From Ailurus styani (taxonomy: Eukaryota; Chordata; Mammalia; Carnivora; Ailuridae): a stretch of DNA of 64,000 nt. Location of the stretch: assembly GCA_002007465.1 (NCBI GenBank), contig LNAC01000350.1:1461037-1525036 (forward strand), given 5' to 3'. Position 1 is the first letter of the stretch, and every line of letters starts with the position of its first letter. The position numbers and the translations under genes are program-made. Shown piece by piece: positions 47,413 to 59,540 of the stretch. Below the pieces are notes generated by a model. It had not been told where the DNA came from. It did no database searches and worked only from the letters and a program-made list of their open reading frames with translations.

Positions 47413-47859
47413 AAATAAATAAAAAATAATGTTATTTATCAATAAAGTGACATATATAGATATAGATACAGTAATACACAAACACACACCCACATAAAAG
47501 TGTACATAGTGGTTGCCATAGTTCCAATACCTGCTTTAATTTTAGTCTTTAAGAAACCCAAATCACTTTTTATAATGGTACTTTTTCTAAATGTCTACTA
47601 GGTCTGAATCTGTGCTTATAGACTTTGAAGGACTATGTCCTAAGTTTTAAGACATTTAATGTACTGTGGAAAAGAGATTGAGATTAAAAAGGAGGTAGAT
47701 GCCTGAGAAGCACTCTGAATCCTTGTAACCAGAATATGGCAAGAGACAGTTTTGGTCTGGGAAAGGGAGACTAACTTGTGGCAGAACATTCTGTGAGTGG
47801 AGTAAATGGTATTAGAGGGTACTCTCAATGTATTCCTCTCATTTGTAAGTTGACTTAAA
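47413..47859. other. no recognisable feature
   Basis: Spacer between a SINE tail and the L1 3' end, with short ca-rich patches near 47470-47500. Confidence 0.5.
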
Positions 47860-50168
47860 AAACCAATTCCAGTATGGTTAAAATACAGTGTTATATTAAT
47901 TTCAAGTGTAAATATAGTGATTCAACAATCTGTACATTACTCAGTGTTTATCATGGTAAGTGCACAATTAATCCCCTTCACTTATTTTACCCATCTCCCC
48001 ACACATGTCCCCTCTGGTAACCATCAGTTTCTTCTCTAGAGTTAAGAATATGTTCTTTGGTTTGTCTCTATTTTTCTTTGTTCATTTATTTTTGTTCTTA
48101 ATTTCAACATAAGAGTGAAATCATACAGAATTTGTCTTTCTTGGACTTATTTCACTTAACATTAGACTCTTTACATGCACCCATGTTGTAAATGGCAATA
48201 TTTTGTTCTTATTCATGGCTCAGTAATATTCTGCTGTATGTTTATACTACATCTTCTTTATCCATTCACCTGTTGACAGACACTTGGGTGGAGTCCATAT
48301 TTTGGCTATTTTAACTAAAGCTTCAGTAAGCATAGGGGTGCATATATTTTTTCAAATTAGTGTTTTAATTCTCTTTGGGTAAATATCCAGGAGTGGAATT
48401 ACTGGATCATATGGCAATTCTATTTCTAATTTTCTGAGAAACCTCCATTCTGTTTTCCACAGTGGCTCCACCAGGTTGCATTCCCAGCAACAGTGCACAT
48501 CCTTTTTCTCCATATCCTCACCAATACCTATTTTTCTTGTGTTGTTGATTTTAGCCATTCTGAGAGGTGTGAAATTATATCTCATTGTAGTATTGATTTA
48601 CATTTTCCTGGTGGTAAGTGATGATGAGCATGTTTTCATGGGTCTTTTGGCCATTTTCATGTCTTCCTTATAAAAATGTCTGTTCATTCCTTCTGCACAT
48701 TTTTAATTGGATTATTTGTTTTTTGGTTATGGAGTCTGCTAAATTCCTTATATATTTTACATACTAACCCTTTATCAGATATATCATTTGCAAGTATTTT
48801 CTCCCATTCTGTAGGTTGCCTTTTAGTTTTGTTGATTGTTTCCTTACCTGTGCAGGAGTTTTTTTTTTATCTTGATGTAGTCACAATAGTTTATTTTTGC
48901 TTTTGTTTTCCTTGCCTCAGTAGACATAATCTAGAAAAATATTGCTAGAGCCAATGTTAGCGAAATTACTGCCTGTGATTTTGTCTAGGATTTTTATTGT
49001 TTTAGTTCTCACATTTAGGTCTTTAATCCACTTTCAGTTTATTTTTGCATATGGCATAAGGAAGTGATCCACTTTCATTCTTTTGCATGTAGCTGTCTAG
49101 TTTTCTCAACACCATTTGTTGAAAAGACTATCTTTTTCCCATTGCATATTCTTGCTTCCTTTGTCAGAGATTAATTGGTCATAATCATGGGTTTATTTCA
49201 GGGCTCTCTATGCTGTTCCATTGGTGTATGTCTATTTTTCTGCCAGTACAATACAACTTTGATTACTACAGCTTTGTAATATATCTTGAAATATGGGATT
49301 GTGATATCTTTAGTTTTGTTCTTTTTAAGATTTCTTTGTCTATTCAGTGTCTTTTGTGGTTCCATACAAATATTAGGATTATTTGTTCTAGTTCTAAGAA
49401 AACTGCTGTTGGTATTTTGATAGAGATTGCATTAGAATCGCAGATTGTTTTGACAGTTTAACATTTTAAACATTTTAAAAATAATTTTTCTTTCAATCTA
49501 TGAGTATGATATATCTTTCCATTTGTGTCATCTTTAATTTCTTTCATTGGTATTTGTAGTTTATTCCTAGGTATTGTATTCTTCTTGGTGCAATTGTAAA
49601 GGGGTACTTTTCTTAATTTCTCTTTCTATTACTGGATTATTAGTATATAGAAAAGCAATGGATTTCTGCCTATTGATTTTGTATCCTACAACCTTAATAA
49701 ACTCATTTATCAGTTCTAATAGATTTTTGGTGGAGTCTTTAGGGTTTTCTATACATATATAGTATCATGTCATCTGCAAATAGTGAAAACTTTTACTTCT
49801 TCTTTACCTATTTGGCTGCATTTTACTCCTTTTTCTTTTCTGATTGGTGTGGCTAGGATTACTACCTTGAATAAAATTGATGAGAGTAGAGACATCCTTG
49901 TTGTGTTCCTAATCTTAGGGGGAAAGTTTTCAATTTCTCACAACTATGATGTTAGCAGTGGTTTTTTCATATATGGCCTTTTTATGTTGAGGCATATTGA
50001 CTTTGTTGAGTTTTTTTTTTAAATCATGAGTGGATATTGTACTTTGTCAAATGCTTTTTCTACATCTACTGAAATGATCATATTGTTTTTATTATTTATC
50101 TTGTTTATCATATAGATTGATTTGAGAATATGGAACCATCCTTATATCCCAGGAATTAATCCCACTTG

Positions 50169-50450
50169 GTTATATATATATATATATACATATATATAAT
50201 ATATTATATGTATTATTATATAACAATAATTCACATACAATTCATATTTATATAATTTATTATTCGTATATTTACATAATAATATAATATATTTATTATA
50301 TATGATATAACAATAGTATATAATATAATATAATAATATAATATGTAACATTATATATTATAATATATTATGTATGATTTATATGTGTTATATCATATAT
50401 ATTATATTATATTATATTGTATTATATTATATTATATATTTGAGGATTTT
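50169..50450. repeat. AT-only expansion inside L1 ORF2
   Basis: About 280 bp, nearly pure A/T, with tatata and aatata units. It lies between ORF2-derived 'aggaattaatcccacttggt' and 'gaggatttttgcatctatgt'. In intact L1 these two blocks are much closer, so this replaced or expanded local sequence. Confidence 0.85.
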
Positions 50451-51500
50451 TGCATCTATGTTCATTAGAGATATTGACCTGTATTTCTCTTTTTTCAGCG
50501 GTGTCTTTCTGGTTTTGGTGTCAGGGTAATGTTGACCTCATAGAATGAATTTGGAAGTTTTTCTTCCTCTTCTATTTTTTAGAATAGTTTGTTAAGCACA
50601 GGTATTAATTCTTTTTTAAATGTTTGGTAGAATTCACCTGTGAAGCCATCTGGTCCTGAACTTTCATTTTTTGGGAGTTTTTTGATTACTGATTCAAATT
50701 CTGTTCTGGTAGTCAGTCTGTTCAAATTTTCTTTTTCTTCCTTGTTCAGTTTTGGGAGGTTATATGTTTCTAGAAATTTACCCATTTCTTCTAGGTTGCC
50801 CAATTGATGGCATATAATTTTTCATAATATTCTCTTATAACCCTTTGTATTTCTGTGGTATCAGTTGTTACCTTTTTCATTTGTGAATTCTTTTATTTGA
50901 GTCCTTTCTCTCTCTTTTTTTCTCTCTTTCTCTTTTAATGAATCTGCCTAAAAGTTTATCAATTTTATTGATCTTTTCAAAGAACCACCTCCCGGTTTCA
51001 TTGATCACTTCTACTGTTCTTTTTAGTTTCTATTTCAATTATTTGTGTTCTAATTTTTTTTTATTTCCTTCCTTCCACTGTTTTTAGGTTTGTTTTTTCT
51101 TTTTCTAATTCCTTTAGATATAAGGATGGGTTTTTTGAGATTTTGCTTGCATCTTGAGGTAGCCTGTAGTACTATAAACTTTCATCTTAGGATTCCTTTT
51201 GCTACATCCCAAAGATTTTGAAACATTGCGTTTTCATTTTCATTTGTGTACACATATATTTTTTTAATTTTCTCTTTGATTTCTTGGTTGATCCATTCAT
51301 TGTTTAATAACATGTTATTTAACATATTTGTCTTCTTTCCAAATTTTTTCTTTTTGTTGATTTCTAGTTTCATAGTAATGTTCACAGAAAGCATATATGA
51401 TATAACTTCTTTTTTTGTGTGTGTATTTATTTAGACTTGTTTTGTGGCCTAATATGTGATCTAGTCTGTATAATATACCATGTGTCTTTGAAAAGAATGT

Positions 51501-51505
51501 TTTGA

Positions 51506-51555
<50 letters not shown>
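51501..51555. repeat. (GAAA)n tract flanked by an 11-bp duplication
   Basis: tttgaaagaaag... then about 12 GAAA units, inside L1 ORF2 complement. The same 11 bases, gaaaagaatgt, occur immediately before (51490-51500) and at the end (51556-51566), where the L1 resumes with tctctgctgtttt-like sequence. Confidence 0.9.
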
Positions 51556-51557
<2 letters not shown>

Positions 51558-52062
51558 AAAGAATGTGTTCTCTGCTGTTTTAAGCCAGAATATTCTGAAG
51601 ATATCTGTTAGATCCATCTGGTTCAACATATAATTCAAAGTCACATTTTCCTTGTTGATTTTCTGGCTAATCTATCACTTAATGTAAATAGGGTATTAAA
51701 TTCCCCTGTTGTTATTGTAGTACTATTGATTATTTCCTTTATGTTTGTTATTGGTCGTTTTATGTATTTGGGTGCTCCCATGTTGTGTGCATAATTATTT
51801 ACAATTGTTATACCTTTTTTTGGATGTTCCTTTTATGATTTTATAGTGTCCTTCTTTGTTTCTTATTAGAGTCTTTCTTTTAACGAAAATTTTGTCTGAT
51901 ATAAGTATTGCTATCCTGGTTTCTTTTCACTTTCATTTGTGTGATAAATGCTTTTCCATCCCTTCATTTTCATTCTGCAAGTGTCTTTAGGTTTGAAATG
52001 AGTCTCTAATAGGCAGCATACAGATGGGTCTTGCTTTCTAATCTATTCTGCCACCCTGTATC

Positions 52063-52272
52063 TTTTTTTATTTAATATTTTATTTATTTATCTGAGAGAG
52101 AAAGAGAGACAGAGACAGAGAGAGATCATGAGTTGTGTGTGGGGGGTGGGGTGAGAAGGAGAAACCCACTCCCCGCTGAGCAGGGAGCCTGATGTGGGAC
52201 TCAATCCCAGGACCCTGGGATCATGACCTGAGCCAAAGGCAGACACTTAACCAACTAAGCCACGAAGACACC
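52063..52272 (-). mobile_element. CAN SINE inserted in L1
   Basis: Complement shows the SINE head (gtgtcttcgtggcttagttg-like, damaged), cctgggattgagtcccacat and a (tc)n/aaataaat tail. It splits L1 sequence 'caccctgtatc' from 'ttatgtcttttgactgaag'. The SINE is diverged, so both it and the L1 are old. Confidence 0.92.
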
Positions 52273-55014
52273 ACATCTTATGTCTTTTGACTGAAGTGTT
52301 TAGTCCCTTTACATTCAAAGTAGCTATTTATAACTAAGTACTTATTGCCATTTTGGTACTTGTTTTATGGTTTTTATTGTAGTTCTTCCTGTTCTTTTCT
52401 TCTCTTGCTCCCTTCTCTCATGGTTTGCTGGCTTTTTATAGTGATACTCCTGGACTCCTTTCTCTTTATTTTTTATATATATATTACTAGTTTTTGCTGT
52501 CATTATTAGGTTTGTATATAGCTCCTTATCCATATAGCAGTCTATACTCAGTTAAGGATCCCTTAAGTTTGAACCCGTTCTTTACTCCTCCTCCCAACAT
52601 TTTAGATATATGAATCATACTTAAATCCTTTTATTTTGTGAATCCTTTGGCTTAATTTTACTGTTTTTGTGCTTCCTACTTTTCTTACTCACATTTATGT
52701 TCTTTTCTTTTGACTCAAAGAGTCCATTTTAACATTTCTTTTTGGGCTGGTTTAGTGGTCATTGATTCCTTTAATTTTTATTTGTCTGGGAGACTCTATC
52801 TCTCTTTTTATCTAGCCCTTGCTGGCTTGAGTATCCTTACTGGTAGATTTTTGTTTGTTTGGTTGGTTTTGTTCTTTTAGCACTTTGAAGATATAAAGCC
52901 ATCCTTTCTGGTCTGCAAGGTTTCTGCTGAAAAAATCAGCTTATATCCTAATGGTTTTCCCTTGGATAGAACCGTTTTCTCTTGCTGCTTTAAAATTCTC
53001 TCTTTATTGCTATATTTTGGCATTTTAATTATCATCTCTCTTGGTATGGACTTCCTTGGGTTGATTTTGTTGGGGACTCTCTGTGCCTTCTGGATCTGGA
53101 TTTCAGTTTTCCTTCCTTACACTCGGGAAGTTTTCAGCTATTATTTCTTCAAGTATATTTTCTGCCCTGTTTTCTCTTTCTTCTCCTTCAGGGATTCCTA
53201 CAATATGAATGTGTTATACTTGATGGTATCACTGGCTTCTCTAAGTCTATTTATATTTTTATTATTTTTTTCACTCTCCTGAAAGCTCAATTTCTTTCTC
53301 TGTCCTCCAAGTCACTGTTCTCTTATGCCTCCACTAGCCTATCACTTATTCCATACAGTGTATTTTTAATTTCAGGTATGGAGTTCTTCATCTCTTTTTG
53401 GTTCTTTTTTTTATGTTTTCTCTCTTTGTTGAGGTTTCACTGTAGTCTCTCACTCTTTTCTCAAGTCCAGTGAGTGTCTTTATGACCATTACTTTAAATT
53501 CTCTATTAAGCATATTACTCATTTCCATTTTATTTAGTTTTCTTGCTGTGATTTTGTCCTGTTCTTTATTTGGACATATTCCTCTGTCTCCTCAATTTGT
53601 CTAACTCTCTATTTCTTTGTGTTGTAAAAGTCAGCTAAATCTCCTGTCCTTGAAAGTAGTAGCCTTATGAAGAAGAGGTCCAGCAGTGTCCTGCAGGACA
53701 ATGTCCCCTGTTTCCAAGAACCTGGTGTTTCAGGGGTACCTCCTATGTGTTGCATGCCCCCTACTATTATGGCTGAATCACCTTTGCCTTCAGTCATATA
53801 CAACTGCTCTCTTTCCCACTTGTTGTGGACAGTGTTTTGTCCCTGTGTTGTTAGTGGGACAGTCTGGGACCATCTTGGGCTCAAATTGAATCAAACCTGG
53901 TGTTTGCCAAAGATGCTATAGCACATAACTGCGAGGTGCTTTTCCTGTGTTGATTCCTGAGAAGCTTTTGTTGCTCCATGAAACCTGCAGTCAGACCAGA
54001 TGTCTTCCTCCAGCCCACTGCTTGGGCTATAGTCTAACTGGTGTGTGTGCAGTTATCTTCTCCTCTCCCAGGGGCGGGAATAATTTTGCTGTGTTGCTGG
54101 TCTGCATTGGAATTGCTTGCACACTGACAGATTTGTGGAACTGCTTTGGAGGGGCTCAGGCCAAGAAAGTATCAGAGGGACAGGTCTTCAGGAGAATCCA
54201 GGGTCAGGGTATGTAGTATTGCAATGTTTTCACGTATCTACTGTAGGAGGGTACCAGGAGTGGAGGCTTGGCAGGAGTGAATGTATCTTTAGGAGAATGC
54301 TGTGGGAGGGCATGTTATTAGCAAGTTAGGTAGCAAGTATTGTTGCTGTGCTGGTTCCTTCAGGTATCTCTGTGTCTAGGCTGGAGGACAGGGAAGGGAA
54401 ATGACACTCACCAACTCTTTTGTTCTTGGAGAAGTCTTCCAAAGATCCCTGACCCTTCAGCACAAGCTACGAGATTAATAAACAAATTTCCCACCCACAT
54501 ACTTCAAGTGTTTTTCAAACTGCTGCTTCTATACCCATCTCTACGGGTATTTATTGTCCTGTCTCTAAGGGTGAGGACACAGTTTCCTATTGCCCCCAGG
54601 CTCTCCCCAAATCCATCCTGCTGATTTTTTAAAGTTCCAGGAGTTAAGCCTCACTGATTGTAACAATGCACAAAATAATGCCCCTATGGTTTTCAAAGTC
54701 AAATGTTATGGGAATTAATCTTCTCTGTGTGGGGTCCCCATGCCTGGGATCTGCTCCTTTCCTCTATCTGCATTATGGTGTCTCTCCCTCCTGCAGGTCC
54801 ATATAGCTCCCAGCCACATCTCTGCCCTTACTATACTCTTCACTGTGGCCTCATCTCTGCATTTAGATGTGTAGAGTATGTTCTGCCAATCGTTGAGTTA
54901 TTTTCTGGGTTATTTACCCTGGTGTGGGACTTATCTAATTGTATCTGTGGGATGAGGTGAGCTTAGGGTCCTCCTACTCTGCTGTCTTCCTCAGAAGTCC
55001 TGGTAAGCTGATTT

Positions 55015-55679
55015 TTTAAAGGGATAATCTATATCTAGTATGGTATTGTTCACTGATTGCGTATATTACTAATACTTTATAAATTAATGAGAAATAATTT
55101 GAGAATATTCTTGCTTTCTGCTCATGTTGTTTTGCTTTTTCTTTTCTTTTTAATCATTTACACACCTATATTTGAGTTGCCTACAAGAATTTTATATCCA
55201 TGTATTATTCTTTTATTTAGCCTACTGAGAAAGACAAGTAGCTTTAACTCAGCTAATGTTAGAGAGTCTAGCATGTGCCATATTTGTTTTTAAGCTTCAG
55301 ATATTTTTTGCTATAAAGAGAAGATACTTTAATCTTTCATCCTGAGGCTGTGTCTATATTACACAAGGCAGCAAGAGTATATCAATTTCATTAAAGACTG
55401 GTTAACATAGGAAAGATAATATCTGCCATATAATTTAGACACAGGTTGCTCTTTTCCACTTGATGGCAGTGGGCAGACCCTGTAGCTTTATAAATACAGA
55501 ATTATTTAGGAGAATATTCATTTATTTATATATTAATTAAATAATAATTATTAGTAGCCTGCAATTTATCAGATACTGTGTTATGTTGAGATATTGATGA
55601 AAATTACAATATCTGCTTTTTAGGAGGTCCCAAGTTCATGGGAAATAAAGGTAATGTTAGCTGGGATCTGTGTAGAAGG
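55015..55679. other. no recognisable feature
   Basis: AT-rich spacer next to the L1 5' end. The frame at 55057-55293 is hydrophobic by composition only. Confidence 0.5.
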
Positions 55680-55810
55680 TATGTACCTGGCAAAGTCCTT
55701 GGGACTTTACATGCATTATCTCATTCTGTTCTAACAATAATTCTAAAATTTAGACATTATTATTATTTCCACTTTATAAATGAGAAAACCCAATTTATGC
55801 AAGTGAAATA
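55680..55810 (-). mobile_element. MIR fragment
   Basis: Complement of the MIR core and 3' part: 'tacatgcattatctcattct', 'agacattattattatttcca', 'ctttataaatgagaaaaccc'. Ends before the tRNA-like half. Confidence 0.6.
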
Positions 55811-55849
55811 AATTTTATAAGTACAAACTGTTTAGCTTATTTGTAAAAC

Positions 55850-56308
55850 CTACCTATATAGGTGGCTGCCATCAATCTTCCCTGTACTTATATGTAACTC
55901 CCTAAATGACAGATGGGATCTCTTCCTCCAGCTCTTTGAATCTGGCCTGGCTTTGACTGCTATGCCAATTCCAAGTCTAGCCTCTAAGAGCCCCGGCAGT
56001 TTTTGCTACCTTCCTTTGGGGAAACTTGTTTGGTCTTCTTACATGGTGTTTCCAAGTAAGAAGTCCAGGCTATTCTCCTAGAGACAGAGCTTGTAGGAAG
56101 CATAGGTGAACTAGACACATACAGAAAGATATCAGCATGGAGCTCTACTTAGTATAGCCTTCAGTTGATTTCAGTCTCTCCCAGCCATTATCCAACTTGT
56201 ATTTCAGAACTCCTCAAATAAGAGCCACTGCACTGAACCAGTCACTCCATTGACTGTGAGAGAGAGAAATTATTTTAAGTCACTAAGTTTTGAATTGGTG
56301 TGCTACTT
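55850..56308 (+). repeat. MaLR/MLT-like old LTR
   Basis: Resembles an ancient LTR that I recall as a mammalian MaLR type: 'gaatctggcctggctttgac', 'gtaagaagtccaggctattc', then the polyadenylation end 'gtcactaagttttgaattgg' before 'cacaatagatag'. The family name is uncertain. No internal retroviral sequence adjoins it. Confidence 0.45.
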
Positions 56309-56511
56309 CACAATAGATAGATGAGGCACACAATACATAGATGAGGCACTCCTCTCAAGTGTTATAAACCAGAGGACTTCAAAGCAATTATAATGTTGCA
56401 CACCATCATTAAAGGTTTTGCCTATCTCCACTATTTATATCATTTTGTTATCAACTATATTTACATTTTACACACTTAATGGATTTATTTACTTAATCAC
56501 ATTTCCTATTT

Positions 56512-56722
56512 TTTAAAATTTATTTTATTAATACTTTCTTTAGAGAGAAAGAGGTGTGTGTGTGACTGGGTCAGGGAAGGGAAATAAAGAGGAGAAAGAG
56601 AGAGACTCTTAAGCAAGATCCATACCCAGCACAGAGCCCAACATGGGACTTCATCTCACGACCTTGAGATCATGACAAAATGAAGAGCCAGACACTTGAC
56701 CAACTGAACCACAAAGGGACCT
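56512..56722 (-). mobile_element. CAN SINE, old diverged copy
   Basis: A/T-rich tail side, gagagagactcttaagcaag, then gaccttgagatcatgac and gaaccacaaagggacc at the head. Flanks share acatttcctatt on both sides (about 56499-56511 and 56726-56738). Confidence 0.9.
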
Positions 56723-56738
56723 CTTACATTTCCTATTG

Positions 56739-57639
56739 TATTATTTACATTAGAACTGTATATCCCACAGGAAAAAAATAAAAATGAATTAAATTAATAA
56801 TTAGAAACAAAATTTCTAATATTTCACCCTTCAACCCTTTCCCACGCTAAACACATTCTTAGACATGGGCATCATGGTTTAGAGATCATTACTTGATTGT
56901 TACTCAATATGTATAGTTCAATACTGCTAAGTAATAGTAAAACAAAATGATTTTAATGATAAAGAAAGACATAGTGTATAATGATGATATAAAGTGAAAA
57001 TTGCTTTCATGTTCCTGAGGATTCAGAGAACTGCACCAAAATAATATATAAGTATCTCCAAAATTACAGCAGATGGCAACATTAAGTGAGAGCAGAAAAC
57101 CAAATGTGCCTGGTTTATATAATCATGTGTCTTAGAACATTGTACTGTGAATCAGGTCGCAGATTCAAATTTGAATGCAAATTCAAACTCCTATGGAACC
57201 GATGTTATAAATTTAAGGAAGGAATTACTTCCTGATTAGTAATTATAAGATAAACCAGAGGCCTGGCCAACAGTATCTGATAAAAAATATGTATACAATA
57301 TTCATATTCTTCAGTTACTAAAATAAAAAATGTTTCAAGTATCATAAAATAGATGTATATCTTTAGCTAACATTGTATTTCAGATTGAGGGCTCCATTAT
57401 ATTTTATGATGAATGTACAGAATCTAAAATGCTATTATCAAACATTTGATTCAAAACTATTTGGCTGGCTATCCTAAAGTTTATCTAAAGATTCAAGTGA
57501 TTCCAACATCATTTCTTATAAAATTTAGAAGAGCATTGGGTAGATTGATTGATTTGTTTAGAAGTTTAAAGCTGCAGATATCTTTCCATTAGGTGACTTT
57601 TTATTTTTTATTTTACATAGCACTTTAAATCAAAATTTC
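56739..57639. other. no recognisable feature
   Basis: Non-coding AT-rich sequence without identifiable repeats. Confidence 0.5.
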
Positions 57640-58790
57640 TTCCATGAATCATTCATTTAGTTCTTCATTTGATAAATATAATCCTGTGTGCCCTATGAGA
57701 CAGGCATCTTCAAGGTACTTAGGATAGAGGAATGATAAAAAACAAAACAAAACAAGACAAGACGAGACAAAAATATGTGCTCATGGAGGTAATACTGTAG
57801 ATGAGAGGAGAAAAACAAACATATATTAATGCATTATTATGTATAGTTTTTTCAATTTGATAATTGCTTTGGCGCAAACAAAATGCAAAATAGAGTTAAG
57901 AGGGTGCCAGAAGTGGAAGTGTAATACAGTGATCAGGGTTGTCTTTGTTGAAGGAAGTGAGAGAGAAAGCCATGATAATATACAGGCAAAGTTTTCCTGG
58001 TGCAAAGAGGAGTCAGTCAGAGGCTCTTAGGAACCTGCTGTGATTATGGAAGAGCAAGTCCAGATTGCTGAAGGAGGGTGAAGAAAGAGAAGAGGAATGC
58101 ATAAGAAGGATAAGAGGAAACATGTGATAAAGAACTTTCACTTTGAGTTTAATGAGGAGCAATTACAGGGTTTTCAGCAGAAAGCTATGTTTTATAAGTA
58201 TTATTCTGATTGCTTCATTTACAATAAATTCTAGGGGTTAAGGAGTGTACATAGAGGGCTGTTGCAATTATCCTCCAAAATACTGTTTATGACTCAAATT
58301 AGATTGAACATTATCTCTCTCTCTTTCTCTCCATGTCTCTGTTTCAATCTCTCAAAAAAGATTTATGCATATATTTCTATATGTACTTGTATTATGAAAA
58401 TATTTCAAAGACAGTAAAACATAGAGTGAAAGGATTCCGTCACTCACCTCAATTACCAATTCAGACAAATGTATTTATCTATACCCCATCAACCTTCTAC
58501 CTCCTTCATAATTCTTGGGTTATTTTGAAGCAACTTCATGTATTTTAAAGGTACAAACTAGTGACAAATTGGATAGAAGGTAGTCTTGGGTGAACCTTGG
58601 TGTTTCGGCCGGAGCAACTGGGAGAATGGAATGGCCATCAGCTGAAGTGGAGGAGAACTATGAAAGGAGCAAGTTTAAGGGAAGATGTGCCACAGGAATT
58701 TTTGGATATATTGATTTTGATATATCCATTTAGCATCTAAATGTATCTATTCAGACACTCCTACTGCAACATTTAAATACCTAAAGTGAT
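57640..58790 (-). mobile_element. LINE-2 (L2) fragment, probably in two parts
   Basis: Plus strand follows the complement of L2: 'tgccctatgagacaggcatc', 'tgctcatggaggtaatactg', 'attattctgattgcttcatt', 'agagggctgttgcaattatc', and further on 'cggagcaactgggagaatgg'. The middle (about 58280-58560) does not fit and may be an unrecognised insertion. A small caaaa/caaga run lies at 57739-57773. Non-coding. Confidence 0.62.
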
Positions 58791-58883
58791 CATTAGAAAG
58801 CCTAGCTGTGGATTTTTGGCAAATGTGTTTGTCAAACTGTGTCTCTTATTCCCTATCTTTTCTTTGCTCTTTTCCATAAGCCT

Positions 58884-59042
58884 TTTAAAAATATTTATTT
58901 ATTTATTTATTTTGAGAGAGAGAAAGAGCACACATGAGTTGGGGGAGGCAGAGGAAGAGAGAGAACCTCAAGTGGACTCCCTACTGAGTGCAGAACCCCC
59001 TCTGATGTGGGATTTGATCTCACGACCCTGAGATCATGACCT
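58884..59042 (-). mobile_element. CAN SINE lacking its tRNA-like head
   Basis: Tail side aaaatatttatttatttatt with gagagagagaaagagc, then tgatctcacgaccctgagat and catgacctga. The expected head (ending ...cacccaggcgcccc on this strand) is missing and sequence changes abruptly to tgtgctgctgcaggaacc. The copy is truncated at the end that is normally 5'. Confidence 0.88.
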
Positions 59043-59287
59043 GATGTGCTGCTGCAGGAACCCTTAATAGGATCACCAAGGAAAATATTGATGATTTACA
59101 GAGATGGAAAAAAAATGAGGAGCTTTTTTTAATATTCTTTATGATTTTCCTAATGTTTGATAATAAATTTATCAGTCTTGTAATGAATTATAAAATGTCA
59201 AAGAAAGACCCATACATTTGGCCCCAGTTGAATAGAAACTTCAAACTGAGGCCAGATGTTTATTGTTTTATTGAAAATGAATTGATT

Positions 59288-59540
59288 TAATAGACTGTTA
59301 CTAACATGGGCTCTGGAATCAGTGAGGCGTGTATTTGAATTTCAGCTCTGCCACTTTCTAGTAGTATGATCTTGAATGAGTTATCTCAGTTTTCAAACTT
59401 TTCTTACTTCTAAGATGGGAAAACAAATACTAAGAGTTTAGGGTTGTTGTGAGGAATAAATATGTTATGAGTACTAATATGAATCACATAGTACTTTTCA
59501 CAGTTTAATTGCTCAAAATATGTTAGCTGTTATTACAACA
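59288..59540 (+). mobile_element. MIR (ancient SINE), near full length
   Basis: Sense MIR: 'catgggctctggaatcagtg', 'tttcagctctgccactttct', 'gatcttgaatgagttatctc', 'tctaagatgggaaaacaaat', 'ggttgttgtgaggaataaat' and 'gctcaaaatatgttagctgt'. Confidence 0.9.

Larger units (their letters stand above)
47860..55002 (-). mobile_element. nearly full-length decayed LINE-1 (~7.1 kb)
   Basis: Read on the minus strand from 55002 downwards. The 5' end has agagtaggaggaccctaagc, a 5' UTR spans roughly 53640-55000, ORF1-like sequence spans roughly 52420-53640, ORF2 spans roughly 48150-52420, and the 3' UTR ends near 47860 ('aattccagtatggttaaaat'). ORF2 survives in pieces. 50579-50803 encodes the start of the reverse-transcriptase region, including SSGPDGFTGEFYQTFKKELI, and 48352-48585 encodes ORF2p C-terminal sequence. 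Stops, frameshifts and three insertions (an AT tract, a GAAA tract and a SINE) make it inactive. Possible flanking duplication gtaagttgactt (47845-47856) and gtaagctgattt (55003-55014), two mismatches. No poly-A is visible at the 3' end, so the edges are tentative. Confidence 0.85.

Noticed and set aside
53609..54624. Cluster of frames of 67-94 codons, more GC-rich than the surroundings
   Set aside because: The position and flanking motifs fit the 5' UTR of the minus-strand L1 (5' end near 55002). No protein domain is recognised.
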